64,000 nt of DNA, from assembly GCA_964036155.1 (NCBI GenBank), contig OZ038422.1, forward strand, positions 86,823,201 to 86,887,200. The letters run 5' to 3'. Shown here one piece after another: positions 25,804-36,841 of the stretch. A program made the position numbers and the translations under genes. Below the pieces are notes generated by a model. That model ran no database searches. It was given only the letters and a program-made list of their open reading frames with translations, and was not told the origin of the DNA. Numbering within the stretch: the first letter of the stretch is position 1; every line of letters begins with the position of its first letter. This stretch comes from Diploscapter coronatus. Its lineage: Eukaryota; Nematoda; Chromadorea; Rhabditida; Rhabditidae.

Positions 25804-27046
25804 TTAGGTTGAACCATAATTTCTGTTACACTTTTTCTTTTTTCTTGGGAAAAACTGTGGAAGCTTCTGGAATATTTGGTCGTGGGGGGTATATAAAGCG
25901 AGTGAAAAGGACTACTCATTAACACATTCATATTCTCTATGGCTTCAACTAGCAGTGAATCTACGACAATTTCGCGAGAGGGTCTCCGGCTCCTTCTACT
26001 TCACGAACACCGCCTCGGCTCCTCAGCACGCAAGGCCGCTGATCGAATCAACCAGTCGATGGGCCCAGGTACTGTCTCTCATATGACAGCCACCCGATGG
26101 TTCGATCGTTTCAAACACGGAGACTACGACCTCGAAGACAAACAGCACCCTGGACGCCCTCGGTCTTCGATCTTGACGTCCTGAAAGCTGCCGTTGAAGA
26201 GGATCCCCGTCAGTCGAACTGGTGCCTGGCAGAGCGGCTCGGACACTCTCAAACCACGGTGCTTCGCCACCTCCACGACCTCGGGTATGTCTGGAAAATG
26301 CCCGTTTGGATCCCACACGAGCTTTCGGCTACGCAGCTCCAAATGCGGTCCGACATCGCGGTCTCTCTTCTCTCGTTCAAACGCACGACGACATGGCTCG
26401 GCAACCTGGTCACTGGCGACGAGAAGTGGACTCTCTACGTCAACTACCACCATGGTCGGCAATGGCTGAAACCGGGCGATTCTGGAGATCCGACGCCGAA
26501 AAGCGATCTGCACCCGAAGAAGGTTCTTCTGTGCGTCTGGTGGTGCGCAACGGGCGTTATTCACTGGGAGCTGTTGCCATCCAACACGACAGTCACTGCC
26601 GATCTCTACTGCAGGCAATTGGACACCGTAGCTGCAAAACTTACCGGAAAAATGGACCGAGTCTTCTTCCTCCACGACAACGCTCGTCCACATGTGGCAA
26701 AGTTGACGCGTCAAAAGATCCAGGACCTTGGTTGGACGACGCTCCCCCACCCACCGTATTCTCCGGACATGGCCCCAACTGACTACCACCTATTCCGGTC
26801 TCTGAGCCACTTCCTCGACGGACGGCAGTTCAAAGACGACGATGACCTCAAAAGCGGCCTCCAGACTTTCTTCGACCAGAAATCTCCAGACTTCTACAAG
26901 CAAGGCATCTATGATCTCCCTATTCGCTGGCAATACATTGTTGATCACAATGGTACATATTTTGTTGACTGAAGTTAGACACAAATAAAGAAAAATAAAT
27001 TTGAAATTTTTTGTCATTGTGTAACAGAAATTATGGTTCAACCTAA
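25804..27046 (+). mobile_element. mariner transposon (1243 bp)
   Basis: The element has 28-bp near-perfect terminal inverted repeats (TTAGGTTGAACCATAATTTC...TTACAC) and is flanked by TA at 25802-25803 and 27047-27048. It lies about 150 bp downstream of the ferroportin stop codon. Base composition is clearly more GC-rich than its surroundings, consistent with recent arrival. Confidence 0.93.
25939..26972 (+). pseudogene. mariner transposase with one frameshift
   Basis: DDE transposase of the D,D34D type. The N-terminal helix-turn-helix part is read from ATG 25939. The frame shifts near 26160, just after PGRP, where one base seems to be missing; the remainder continues in the next frame to TGA at 26970. 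Catalytic residues are all present: VTGDEKW, HDNARPH and APTDYHLF, with 34 residues between the second and third Asp. The WxxHxL-like and DDDDLKS segments near the C-terminus are also conserved. Apart from the single shift no stop interrupts it, so the copy is young. Confidence 0.9.
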
Positions 27047-28002
27047 TAGTAGTGTGAGCCTATTACTATTGTCCATTATAAATGACAAAATCGTTGCCTA
27101 CTGTTCAAGGCAGAGGCGATGGTGCGAGCCGCAAGTGAAAATAGTGTAACAAAAGAAGAGAGGGAGTGAGAGTCAGTCAACGAAAGGTCTCGCACCTACC
27201 TTTTTCCTTTTAGGGAGGGGGAGAGGTATTCTCATTGATAATGGAGGATATTTTCTTTCGTTCTTCTTTATTCTTTCATCGCATTTAACGAAGATTTTTG
27301 TAACAATTATTTTTTTCTATCGATATTGAAAAAATATCATTTTGTTGCTTGATAATCTATGGACTAAATGCTGTCCAATAAAAAAGAATCCATCAATTTG
27401 GGTCAAAAATAAGAAAGTTATGAATTCTTTCCTGAAGTCGGGTCTGTCAAAACTCCAAGCTACCGTAATCCTGTATACGATAATTTTTATGAAAAACGAA
27501 TAGCATCATGAGAATCAGCGTGAAAAACTGAACAAAATATGTGAAAATCAACCAAATCGATGAACCCCTGTTCCGCACCCCTTCCTTATGACTTTGATTT
27601 TTCCTGACATCCACTCTTAATCGAGAGAGTTATTGATTTCGGAAAATTCGAGCAGGAAACAATCTTCTATATGGAATATTTGGTGCTCTTCTCTTTCGGC
27701 GTCTTCTCAGCCACGGGACCATTCTGAACAATCCAAATGCATCAAAATACAACCATACTCAAGCGAAATTAGGATAATGATTACGGTATTTGTAAAAAAT
27801 TAAAAAAAAAAAAAAAAAAAACTTGAATAAAATGGAAAATCGAAGATTAATGTGACTCCGCTTTATAAAGCTCATAACAAGCTCGCTCTTTCTTTCTTAA
27901 AAGTTCACGACAACTCCGCTTCAATTCTCGCTCCAACTAATTACATTGAACTGAACTTGCTGCGAGAGTTGTGTTGAACTGAGCGGGGACTTTAGTACGG
28001 GC
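27047..28002. other. intergenic, no gene seen
   Basis: 27050-27135 weakly resembles the end of the GTGCCCTTCGC palindrome family (ATTGTCCATTATAAATGACA, GGTGCGAGCCG). A run of about 20 A occurs near 27803. No coding exon was recognised. Confidence 0.35.
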
Positions 28003-28486
28003 CCGGGTGTTCCATAATTGTCTGTAACGCACTTCAAGCTACCGTATTTCATTACCCTAAAATAATAACCAGTCGAAGTTGGTATTTCTGAAATCCTCAT
28101 TCAATATTAGTTTCCATGTTGAATTCGTGAAATTTGGATATTATTTTGAGATTACGGTATCACTTTCGGAAAGTATGCAGTTGCAGGCTTTACATTTAGG
28201 AAAGTCTAATATTTGAAATATCGTTGGTGGTTGAAAATCAGTGAAAGCGTCATCAGAACGTAATCACCACGATAATTTATGTGTTTGGCTTTAGGTGAGA
28301 CGCAATGACAAATCAGTGATAACATAATCGAGCTGATAAAATTAGACTATTAACAATCTGCTTACATAGGGATTAAAAATGACACCTCATGACATTCAAG
28401 ATGGTTTAAAGGGCGTCATAGATAATCAAGAATACACTGTATTTAAATTTGAATAAACTATGTGTCTATAGTAAATTTGGTTCAAG
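28003..28486. repeat. direct repeat flanking the first VWA-CUB gene, left copy
   Basis: About 485 nt starting CCGGGTGTTCCATAATTGTC and ending ...TTTGGTTCAAG, repeated in the same orientation at 33786-34274 with about 90% identity. The GGGTGTTCCATAATTGTCTG start looks like a Tc1/mariner-type terminus, but no matching inverted end or transposase was seen. Confidence 0.75.
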
Positions 28487-28652
28487 GATAATTGTTGAGT
28501 CCAAGAGCATAAAAATGAAAGCCCTCGATAGATGTTCAAATCTTTTAATTTTTAAAAGTTAATATTTGCAAAAAATCATTTATATATTAATTTGAATTTA
28601 TTTCAACAATACCAATATAAGAAAGTCTATCGACGTGCTTATTCGAGAGGTC

Positions 28653-28722
28653 AGAGTGCGTTCAGACTCAGTTTTTTGCTCAGGTGAGTCAAGCACAAAT
28701 CCGAGTCTGAACGCACCCTTAA
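28653..28722. mobile_element. small hairpin MITE upstream of the first VWA-CUB gene
   Basis: AGTGCGTTCAGACTCAG pairs with CGAGTCTGAACGCACCCT across a short loop. The corresponding place upstream of the second gene (about 44155) lacks it, so it was gained after the genes duplicated. Confidence 0.6.
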
Positions 28723-28885
28723 GAAATGGAATGATGCGAAAGGGTTTGAATTAAGAGTATAGCATTCCTTATCTAGCGGAATAATAAATTAAGCCAGTGA
28801 TTTCTACTGATAATTGTTCTCCTATTATATAAATGCTCGATTTCTATGCCATTGATTATCGAATTTACTTCGAAACAATAAATTG

Positions 28886-31800
28886 ATGCCCAGATTCAAA
28901 CTTATCTTTGCTATTATTGTAATATGCATTGCTTCAACATCTTGTGCTATATCTGAAGAACACAAGAAAGGTAATTCGTTTTACAGCTCTTCAGAAATTT
29001 GTATACAAGTTGTTCAATTTTGAGTTAGAACTTGATTCTAGAGGTATAGAATTTTCCACAAACACATAAGATATTTAGATGGTGGTCCAAGATCACAAGA
29101 TGATCAATATCCTTGCATCCCCGGTAATATAATGGCTGCTCATTTCATTGATGGATCAGGAACGAATCCAAACGCAATTGATGATGTATTGTAAAATGTT
29201 ATGAACAGATATTAGATAGATTTGTTTATTTTTAGGCAACAAATATTCTGGATCCTAATACCAGCTTCTACTGCGATGGTTTTCGCTTTATTATCGCAGG
29301 TATTTGTCGGAATTGAGAATACATTTTAAGAGTGAACGTCAACAAAAACCAGTCTTACAAGGGAAGGTTTTACCCTCGTCCTGACGATATGAGAAAAGAG
29401 TACCCACATCTTTATCCCTATAACCTGGGGATTCCAAATATGTACAAATTTTTTACCCGCCCCGAGGGTCTCGAATTTCTTCTATCTCACATCCCTTACT
29501 CTTCGGCCGGAAAGAAGGGAAAGTGAGATATGTAATTGTGGCGCAGTGGTATAGAGTTGACCATGAGGATATTATGCTGTTTTATTATCTATGGCTATTC
29601 ACTTTTTTTTTTTAATTTAATTTAGTATAATAATTTTTCTATTGTCCATTGTAAAAAACTTGACAGCCACAGTGCCCTTCGCACAAGGGGGCGGTGCGAA
29701 TAGCACGCTTCCCGCTCGCGTCGCGGCATGCATTGCGAGTTCATTATTCAAACTGGATTTCCACTTTCACTTATTTTTTCAACGTTTTCATTCGTGATTT
29801 TTACAATTATTCGGTAATCATCGATAATTAGGACAATTTTGAAGAAGAAATTTAAAAATCTATTTAAAAAGTAATTTTCAAAAAAAAATCACTGCAAAAT
29901 ACAAGAAAAATAAGTGGAAAGTGGCTGTTCATTGAATCACCTAAGGGTAATTAGCTCTAATTATCGATGATTACCGAATAATTATAAAAAATTACGGATG
30001 AAAACGTCAAAAAAATAAATGAAAGTGGAAATTCAGTTTGAATAATGAATTCGCAATGCATGCCGCGACGTAAGCGGGAAGCGTGCTATTCGCACCGCCC
30101 CCTTGTGCGAAGGGCACTGCGGCTGTCAAGTTTTTTTTTTTACAATGGACAATAATGTCTGCTTATAATCTTAAAATTTCTAATATAATATTGTTTACAA
30201 GCTTTACATTTGAATTAAACATGTACATTATCAGGGTGTTAATGTCAAAAACAGTTTATATTTCACTTTTTATTTGGAGTAAAATGCTCGTATAATTTAA
30301 CCATTTTTAAGATAACCTGAGATGAATTATGATCTAGACTTTATGTCGATTTACAGGAGTTTCTTATGAGTACGTCCCTTGGCCGAAGAATGTTACAAAA
30401 GGGGGTGACGCATTCAATGCAGAGGTGTGGCTAAATCTTGCACTACAACCATATCGTGGAATATTCGATTTGCAAACGTGATAAATAATTTATTGCCATA
30501 TAAATCAATATTATTTCAGTTCTGTTAACACATTCTTTACCCTTCCTCAATACTCATCATATGATCCGCAAAGCAACCGTCCACCGTGGGCAGTTATTTA
30601 TGCTTATAGCGAGTATTTTGTGCAAGATTATAAATTAATCAATGTTTATTGTTCAGCACTGTGAATGGAATCAACAATCTTCTAAGTGGTATATCACAAT
30701 TACAGAGCAAAGTAATCATTATTATATCTTTTAACTTAACGATTAGCTTATATAAAATTTGAATTTCCAAGAAAAATATAATAACATTATTTTATTAGGG
30801 CTATGCGGTTTTACTCCTTGCAAGTCAATTAACTCGAGATAAGATGTCTCAGTTATTGCAAGTATTGCCACAATCAAATATGGTGTCTACAGGTTTTGTA
30901 CCACCGTTATTTGAACCACCAACATGGCTACTGTGCCGTTTTAATGCAGGGTAAGTTTTACAAGGGTGCGAGGAAAGTTCGTGTGCACTTTTAAAATTTA
31001 TTTTTAGCAACAAATAACAACAAAACAACAGGGTTATTTGGACTCAAAATGTCCGCCATTAGCAGCCACACCTTTTCTCAGGTGTTTCGAAAATTCATCG
31101 ACGATTTTAGAGATCATTTCCATCGGAATCTCGGCCCATGCCTTTTTCAAGCTTCGCTTCAGAGATTTGATCAAGATGTGAGGCTCCGCGCATGCCTTGG
31201 ACTCCAGGATGCCCAAAATGACGAAGTCCATAAGATTGAGCTCCGGAGAATTTAATGCTACTCGTCTAAAACAGAAATTGAAAGAAAAACTCGAAAATAA
31301 ACCAACGCCGATTGCTTTGCCGATTGTGTGTTTGCTCGATATCGAACTACTTCTCATCGCTGAAAGAAGATCATGCGATGGCGACCGGCAGCGAAGCGTC
31401 AGAGCAATTTCTTGTATTGAGCGACTCTCTTGGTCTTCATTTCGTCGATTAGGAAATGCACTTCGACTCCTTTTCAAGATTTTAGGCCAATATCCTTGGG
31501 AATCTTTCTGACTGACTAATTGGAGATTCCGACTTCTTTGCCCAACTTTCTGGTGAAATTCTTTCGACTTCTGGAGTTTCTGGCGATTCAACTGAGAATC
31601 TTCTGTCGATTAGCAGCTGTATTGGCGGTTTTCGGACGGCCGGAGCGAGGGCGATTGTCATTAGATCGGTTTCTTGATATCGCTTGATCGCCTTGTGAAC
31701 AGTGTTACGGCGTATGTCCAGAAGGCGTTCAATTTTTGTCGCTCCTTTACCTTTCTCATTTAGCTTTATGATTGCAGAACGTCGATTAGACCTCTAAGTT

Positions 31801-33410
31801 TATAATTATAGATAAAATAAACAAATAAAAAAAGAAAAAAATAATTTAAGCACAAATGAAACAGTGCACACGAACTTTCCTCGCACCCTGTATATAATCT
31901 GATTAAAATATAACCGATGATAAGAGCGCTATTTTTCATAGATACACAGTACCGATAGTCAATCAAACAGGAACTTCGGGATATATTACATCACCAAACT
32001 ACCCTAATAATTATGGAGGTTTGGCTCTATGTGAATATTATATAACAGCTCCATCTGCATATAACACGGTAAGAATATCTACTCTTTAGTAAAACCCCTG
32101 AGTGTTTGTTTGTTTGTCCAAGCTTATATCTGATCTGGAGATGTGATCATCCAATTGAGATGGGGTTTGCACCAAACGATGCAGAATTTTCCGGCGGTGT
32201 GCAACGTATAGGTTTTGTTTGGGTTTGATCAGACGATTGGGCAATTATCCTTATTAGAAGTGATTTCTCCTTTAGTGAGTCAATTCTTTTTTGCATTTTT
32301 TATAGATGAAAAGGAACTTGAAATGTTTTGCAAAATCTTTGAAGAGTTTTCGAAAATGACATCAATGGGATAGTTGAATGATGACAAAGATATTTAAAAT
32401 GGTTGATTGAATTCTTTAATTAGATAGTTTTAATTTTATGTCTTGATAAATTTTCAGGAGAGGAGAGCTATGAAATTAAAAATTTTGATAGTATGAGAGA
32501 GTATGAGCATGAAAATGAGAAATGCAACAAATGCAATGCATTCTAATTTAGAAAAAAAAAAACATTGTTTTGGTGCTAGAGTTGGTGTTGTTTTGTTTTG
32601 ATATTGTCTTTGGTTTGCATCAGAGATGTTGGCGGTGCAGTAAAATGGCGCACCACACCGCACTATAAGGTCAAAAAAATTTCACTCATCGTACCGCAAA
32701 CATCTGTTTCGCACTTTTGCGAAGCAAAAGTCCTAGCCGAAAGGGGCCACGAAGCGGCTCCTGAAGGCTAGTTTATTATATTATTGAAATTTTAAAAATC
32801 GTATATTGTTAACCCTACTAAATGAAAATATCAATTTTCAAAATAAGTGGCTGAATGTGAACGCGAAAATAATTTTTTGATGCTTTTTTAATTCAAATTT
32901 ATCTATCCTTTAATCACAACTAGCATTGAGCGTGCAGTTTACCCCATCTCAAATATCAGACATAGTATTGTTTATGCCAAAATCTGGGAGGTGCAGTTAT
33001 TTTTAGTGGGTAGAAAATTAAGAAATATCAGAATGTTTAGAAAAACTAAACTAAATTCACTGTTATTCAAAGCTTTTCCGAAGAAAAGTGATTTAGGTTG
33101 TCCTAACAATTCATGATTTCGAGTTAGAGGTATTCGACGGTTATTTATTCGTTTATCAAGGACCAATGATGGACGATAATGATTATTTATATACGTAAAA
33201 GAATATCCCATTAAAGTTTGTTCTTATTTTTAATGAATCTTGATATTTAGATGGACTACAAATGTGACAGGGCGAAGCTTTACAATTCAATCTAATGCAG
33301 TGACCCTACGATTTATTAGTGGCTTTGGGTATTCCCATCGAGGATTCAATATTTCCTGGACAGCAATCCCCAATCTCCTTAAGGAGAAATCAGACAATTT
33401 TATCGGATAA
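28886..33410 (+). CDS. secreted VWA-CUB protein, copy A (344 aa)
   Basis: Ten exons: 28886-28970, 29079-29185, 29236-29299, 30357-30477, 30520-30612, 30657-30711, 30799-30950, 31942-32068, 33124-33194, 33251-33410 (TAA). All phases agree with copy B at 44317. A signal peptide (FKLIFAIIVICIASTSCA) precedes a von Willebrand A-like fold whose strands show AVIYAYSD and GYAVLLLASQL. A CUB domain follows: GYITSPNYPNNYG, DGYLFVYQGP and RGFNISWTAIPN, close to the CUB consensus. Secreted VWA/CUB proteins are abundant in nematodes and often intestinal or immune-related; a role here is inference. Introns 3, 7 and 8 are swollen by transposons absent from copy B, yet the coding frame is intact. Confidence 0.85.
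29336..29590 (+). other. exon-like inserted segment inside copy A intron 3
   Basis: Copy B has no counterpart. The segment contains 64 codons without a stop (29332-29526), reading with natural-looking composition (YPRPDDMRKEYPHLYPYNLG, then MYKFFTRPEGLEFLLSHIPY) and ending GKKGK-stop. A T-rich stretch ending in TTTAAG precedes it, like an acceptor. I do not recognise the protein. The 3' part includes GTGGCGCAGTGGTATAGAG, similar to a tRNA A box and to the head of the SINE at 55.6 kb. It may be a captured terminal exon plus SINE fragment, or a deletion in copy B. Confidence 0.5.
29641..30153. mobile_element. palindromic element, GTGCCCTTCGC family, in copy A intron 3
   Basis: Inverted arms start ATTGTCCATTGTAAAAAACT and end in its complement (...ACAATGGACAAT). 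Each arm carries CAGTGCCCTTCGCACAAGGG and a GCATGCATTGCG block. The arms are roughly 240 nt each with a short centre. Absent from the same intron of copy B. Confidence 0.85.
30961..31890 (-). mobile_element. decayed Tc1/mariner-type transposon in copy A intron 7
   Basis: Ends CAAGGGTGCGAGGAAAGTTC and GAACTTTCCTCGCACCCTG form about 30-bp inverted repeats, flanked by TA. Copy B intron 7 shows the uninterrupted target TTTTATATAATCT. On the minus strand, remnants of a transposase can be read in broken frames: an HTH part (ERLLDIRRNTVHKAIKRYQE) and a C-terminal part (LNSPELNLMDFVILGILESK). The middle, with the central catalytic region, is deleted or scrambled. At 930 bp it is shorter than full elements. 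Confidence 0.85.
32078..32771 (+). mobile_element. non-autonomous Helitron in copy A intron 8
   Basis: The 5' end TCTACTCTTTAGTAAAACCC and 3' end CTAG fit the Helitron TC...CTRR rule. A hairpin GGGGCC-loop-GGCTCC sits 6 nt before the CTAG. It lies between A and T (AATA|...|TTTATT), and copy B intron 8 shows the matching empty site CTATTTATTACATTATT. No Rep/helicase gene, so it is mobilised in trans if at all. Confidence 0.85.
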
Positions 33411-33449
33411 TGTTGTCCACTTGAAGTTTCACTCATATTTTATGCAAAA

Positions 33450-33643
33450 CAGACCTAGGGAGGACGATCGTCAGAAACCCCTTGCGACCTACCCCCTATA
33501 TATTTTCTTAAGAATTTTGTATCTATAATCAATCAATAACGTAAACGTTCAAGTTTGCGACCTACCTCGCCATACAAAATTTTCCCTCTGCGACCTACCC
33601 CCCGCATATTTCTTTCGTCAGACGAAAGTGCTCCCTAGGTCTG
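33450..33643. mobile_element. 194-bp hAT-type MITE in the 3' UTR of copy A
   Basis: Inverted ends CAGACCTAGGGAG and CTCCCTAGGTCTG, with the 8-bp duplication ATGCAAAA on both sides. The 3' UTR of copy B (near 46420) has a single ATGCAAAA continuing to GTTGTTTTAAC, an exact empty site. The interior repeats TGCGACCTACC three times. Confidence 0.9.
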
Positions 33644-33785
33644 ATGCAAAAGTTGTTTTAACAGTCAAATAAATCTTCTATCATGAGAAGTGTTCCTTCT
33701 AAATTTTGTAAAATGAAATTTTCATTTCCAATATTTTAGTTATTTTACTTTGAATATTTCATTTTTGTAATTGGTAGAAAAGTAT

Positions 33786-34274
33786 ACCGGGTGTTCCATA
33801 ATTGTCTGTAACGCACTTCAAGTTACCGTATTTCATCGCCCTAAAATACTAACTAATCAAATTTGATATTTTAAAATCCTCATATCAACATTAGTTTCCA
33901 TGTTGAATTTTGTGAAATTTGGATATATTATGTTGAGGTTAAGGTATCGCTTTCGGAAAGTATGCAGCTGCAGGCTTCACATTTAGGAAATTCAAATATT
34001 CGAAATATTACTGGTGGTTGGAAATCAGTGAAAGTATCATCAGAACATAATCATCACAATAGTCTGTGTTTTAACTTTAGGTGAGACGCAATGACAAATC
34101 AGTGATAAGGTAATCGAGCTGATAAAATTAGACTCTATTAACAATCTGCTTACATAGGGCTTCAAAATGACACCTCATGACATTTAAGATGGTTTAAAGG
34201 GCGTCATAGATCATCAAGAATACACTGTATTTAAATTTGAATAAACTATGTATCTATAGTAAATTTGGTTCAAG
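33786..34274. repeat. direct repeat flanking the first VWA-CUB gene, right copy
   Basis: Second copy of the 28003-28486 repeat in the same orientation, starting CCGGGTGTTCCATAATTGTC. The two copies bracket copy A. No coding potential. Confidence 0.75.
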
Positions 34275-34561
34275 AATCAGTCTTGAAAAATGACGAATTC
34301 TTGATACTTTTATGTGAAGGAGGCGAATCGATATATGAGGCGTTATTTATAAAAAATGGAGTATGGAGTGGTACCCAAGAAGTCGACTCTCAAATTTAGA
34401 GCTGATTTTTCGTTCCTGGGGGTTTTCGACTACGCTGATGACGAATCTGACGGTTAAAATCCGATTCGACCATTTGTTCCGTCTGTTCCGGAAGGCTTCA
34501 GAACGAATTTTTCCGAGCGAAATAACTCTAATGCATTTGTGTGAGTATCAAGTTATTCGTA

Positions 34562-35066
34562 ATCACGCCGTTATCCTCTTTCCAAAAGAGAGACACTTGC
34601 CTAGAAGAGAGAAAAAGATTTTGCGCTCTGGCTTTACTCGTCGCTTATGAGACTAGTGTCAAGTTTTATTCGCGATTTATTTTCGTCCGTTTGTTCGATT
34701 TTTTCGTTTTAATTGCCTAATTACTTATTTTTTCGTGATTAGCTAACTAATTATCGATAATTTCAGAAGGTCTCGCTCACTGCCACTCGTAAGGACGCTT
34801 CACAGCCGCCGCAGACCTGCCCCAACCTGGAAAATTAGATAAATTTTTTTGCGGCGGTTTGAAGCGACAGTGAGCGAGACCTTCTGAAATTATCGATAAT
34901 TAGTTAGCTAATCACGAAAAATAAATAATTAGGCAATTAAAAGCGAAAAATCCAGAAACGGGAATAAAACTTGACACTAGTCTCATAAACGACGAGTAAA
35001 GCCAGAGCGCAAAATCTTTTTCTCTCTTCTAGGCAAGTGTCTCTCTTTTGGAAAGAGGATAACGAC
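34562..35066. mobile_element. palindromic element nested in the left arm
   Basis: Arms start CACGCCGTTATCCTCTTTCC and end GGAAAGAGGATAACGACGTG, each about 210 nt, with TTATCGATAATT near the centre on both sides. GTAAT flanks each end, and the partner arm near 42575 shows an uninterrupted ATTACGAAT, so this is a later insertion. Confidence 0.8.
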
Positions 35067-35555
35067 GTGGTAATTTGGAATTTAGCTAGAATTATTCTAT
35101 CATTTGGCGCTGCTTCGATTTATATTGTAAAAAACATAGTGTATATAAATAAATAATGACTCATAAGTAATTTCTATTGAGAATAGTTCGACGTGCAAAC
35201 CTAATACACATTTTCAAGATACTTGAGTGGTCATAGATGATATCAAATTTTCTCAATTGTGACGGGTCAAACCAACTCAGTTTTATGTGTACCTTTTTCA
35301 ATTGTAGTTGGAAATATCGTCTCTGTAACAGTACTAGAATTTATTGGAAGTGGAAAGGAAGGACTAATTAAGCGAGTAAATGATTGATACTATCCTTTGC
35401 TGCTATTTGTGGCATTCGTGCCCTTTGCAGTTTCAATTGGTACAGAATAGAAAAGTAATGAAATGATAGATGGAAAGGCCATTGAATGAGTCAACTAAAC
35501 TTCAAGCTAATGTCATAGAAGACACAAATGATATTGTTGATTAACGAGAGTGGAT

Positions 35556-36692
35556 CAGGGCTGTTGCGGAATCGAATTTTAAAAAAATCGGAGTCGGAGT
35601 CGGAAGTGACATTTGAATTTTTCGCGAGGTCGGAGTCGGAGTCGGAATCGGAGTTGAAATTCTCGTGAGGTCGGAGTCGGAGTCGGAGTCGGAATTTAAA
35701 TTCTCGTGAGGTCGGAGTCGGAGTCGGAATCGGAGTTGAAATTCTCGTGAGGTCGGAGTCGGAGTCGGAAGTTCCGACGCCAAAAATCGCCGGAATTTGC
35801 GGAGTCGGAGTCGGAATTTGTTAAAATTTAACCAAATCGAAAGATTACGCCCAAAAATTCTTAGCTAATGCCTTATTATACTTCTAACAAATTTTTACGT
35901 CTTATATTCTCACCAGAGCTGAGACGAAATTTCGATTTCGAAAGTCGAAAATCGAAATTTCGAGAGTTTTTGAGCCATTTCGATTGCGATTTCGAAAAAG
36001 TTTAATGACCAGTTTCGATTTTGAATTTTAAAATTTCAATTTCGTCTCAGCTCTGATTCTCACTGGAGAGCGATCATTTTTATTTGAATGCCTTCTTCAT
36101 TATTTAGCCCGCCGCAGGCGAAGGTGAATAAAATTCATTCCTCTAGCAATTTTTTCATAGGAAAATCAGCTTATCGGATAAAATTTCTCCTATAAATAAC
36201 TAATTGCCTTGGAACTTTCTTTATACACAATAGCGAAAGACATAATTGCTAGTTGCATTGATAATCTCTAATATATTCCCTTATTGAAATGCTAGTAGGA
36301 GTTTTTTTGTTTTAATTTTTGGAGAGTTAAGAATATTTTAAAGAAATACCAAATGGTACGCTAGAATTTCGTTGCAAAATTGAAGACAGAATGCTATTTT
36401 TGGGTGATATTTTGATGCTCAAAAATTTGCAGAAAATTGGCTATTTTTCTATTCTTAATGTCGGAATTCCGATCATTTTTGGCCGGAGTCGGAGTCGGAG
36501 TCGGAATTTAAACTCTCGAAAAGTCGGAGTCGGAGTCGGAGTCGGAATTTAAATTCTCGAAAAGTCGGAGTCGGAGTCGGAGTCGGAGTTGAAATTCTCG
36601 AGAGGTCGGAGTCGGAGTCGGAAGTTCCGACGCCAAAAACCGCCGGAATTTGCGGAGTCGGAGTCGGAGTCGGAACTTCCGCAACAGCCCTG
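35556..36692. mobile_element. non-autonomous hAT-like element with GGAGTC minisatellites
   Basis: Ends CAGGGCTGTTGCGGAA and TTCCGCAACAGCCCTG, with 8-bp duplication GAGTGGAT on both sides (35548-35555, 36693-36700); the partner arm near 42090 has the empty site. Size 1137 bp. Two arrays of GGAGTC hexamers (about 35588-35815 and 36483-36678) lie just inside the ends in the same orientation. They are interspersed with TTTAAATTCTCG spacers so that the higher-order unit is about 45-55 nt. The frames they open (Ser-Asp or Pro-Thr repeats) are by-products. No transposase is present. Confidence 0.88.
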
Positions 36693-36841
36693 GAGTGGAT
36701 GTTCTCACAGAACTTAGCATTCGATTTTGTAGAGAAAGGAGACGAACAGCGTAGTTTTTTAATACTCGTCATCTCGCTAATATACAATGTTCCATCATTA
36801 TTAAAGAAAAAAAATGGATTTTATGATATATTACGTTTAAT

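Larger units (their letters stand above)
34493..36841. repeat. left arm of large inverted repeat (interrupted)
   Basis: Inverted match to 41936-42655. Matching blocks include TCTAATGCATTTGTGTGAGT, ATCATTTGGCGCTGCTTCGA, ATGACTCATAAG, TGACATTAGCTTGAAG (complement) and CAATGTTCCATCATTATTAA. The left arm is interrupted by a palindrome (34562-35066) and by the hAT-like element (35556-36692). After removing these the arm is about 700 nt, like the right arm. No conserved gene was found in the arm. Confidence 0.8.

Noticed and set aside
26124..26789. Long minus-strand frame inside the mariner
   Set aside because: Antisense shadow of the GC-rich transposase gene, which has clear catalytic motifs on the plus strand.
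29530..29560. tRNA-like GTGGCGCAGTGGTATAGAG
   Set aside because: Only the A-box half is present; no B box or cloverleaf can be drawn, so it is not a tRNA gene.
35541..36787. Open frames encoding Ser-Asp and Pro-Thr repeats
   Set aside because: They are translations of GGAGTC hexamer arrays inside the hAT-like element, open in several frames, with no start or splice context.
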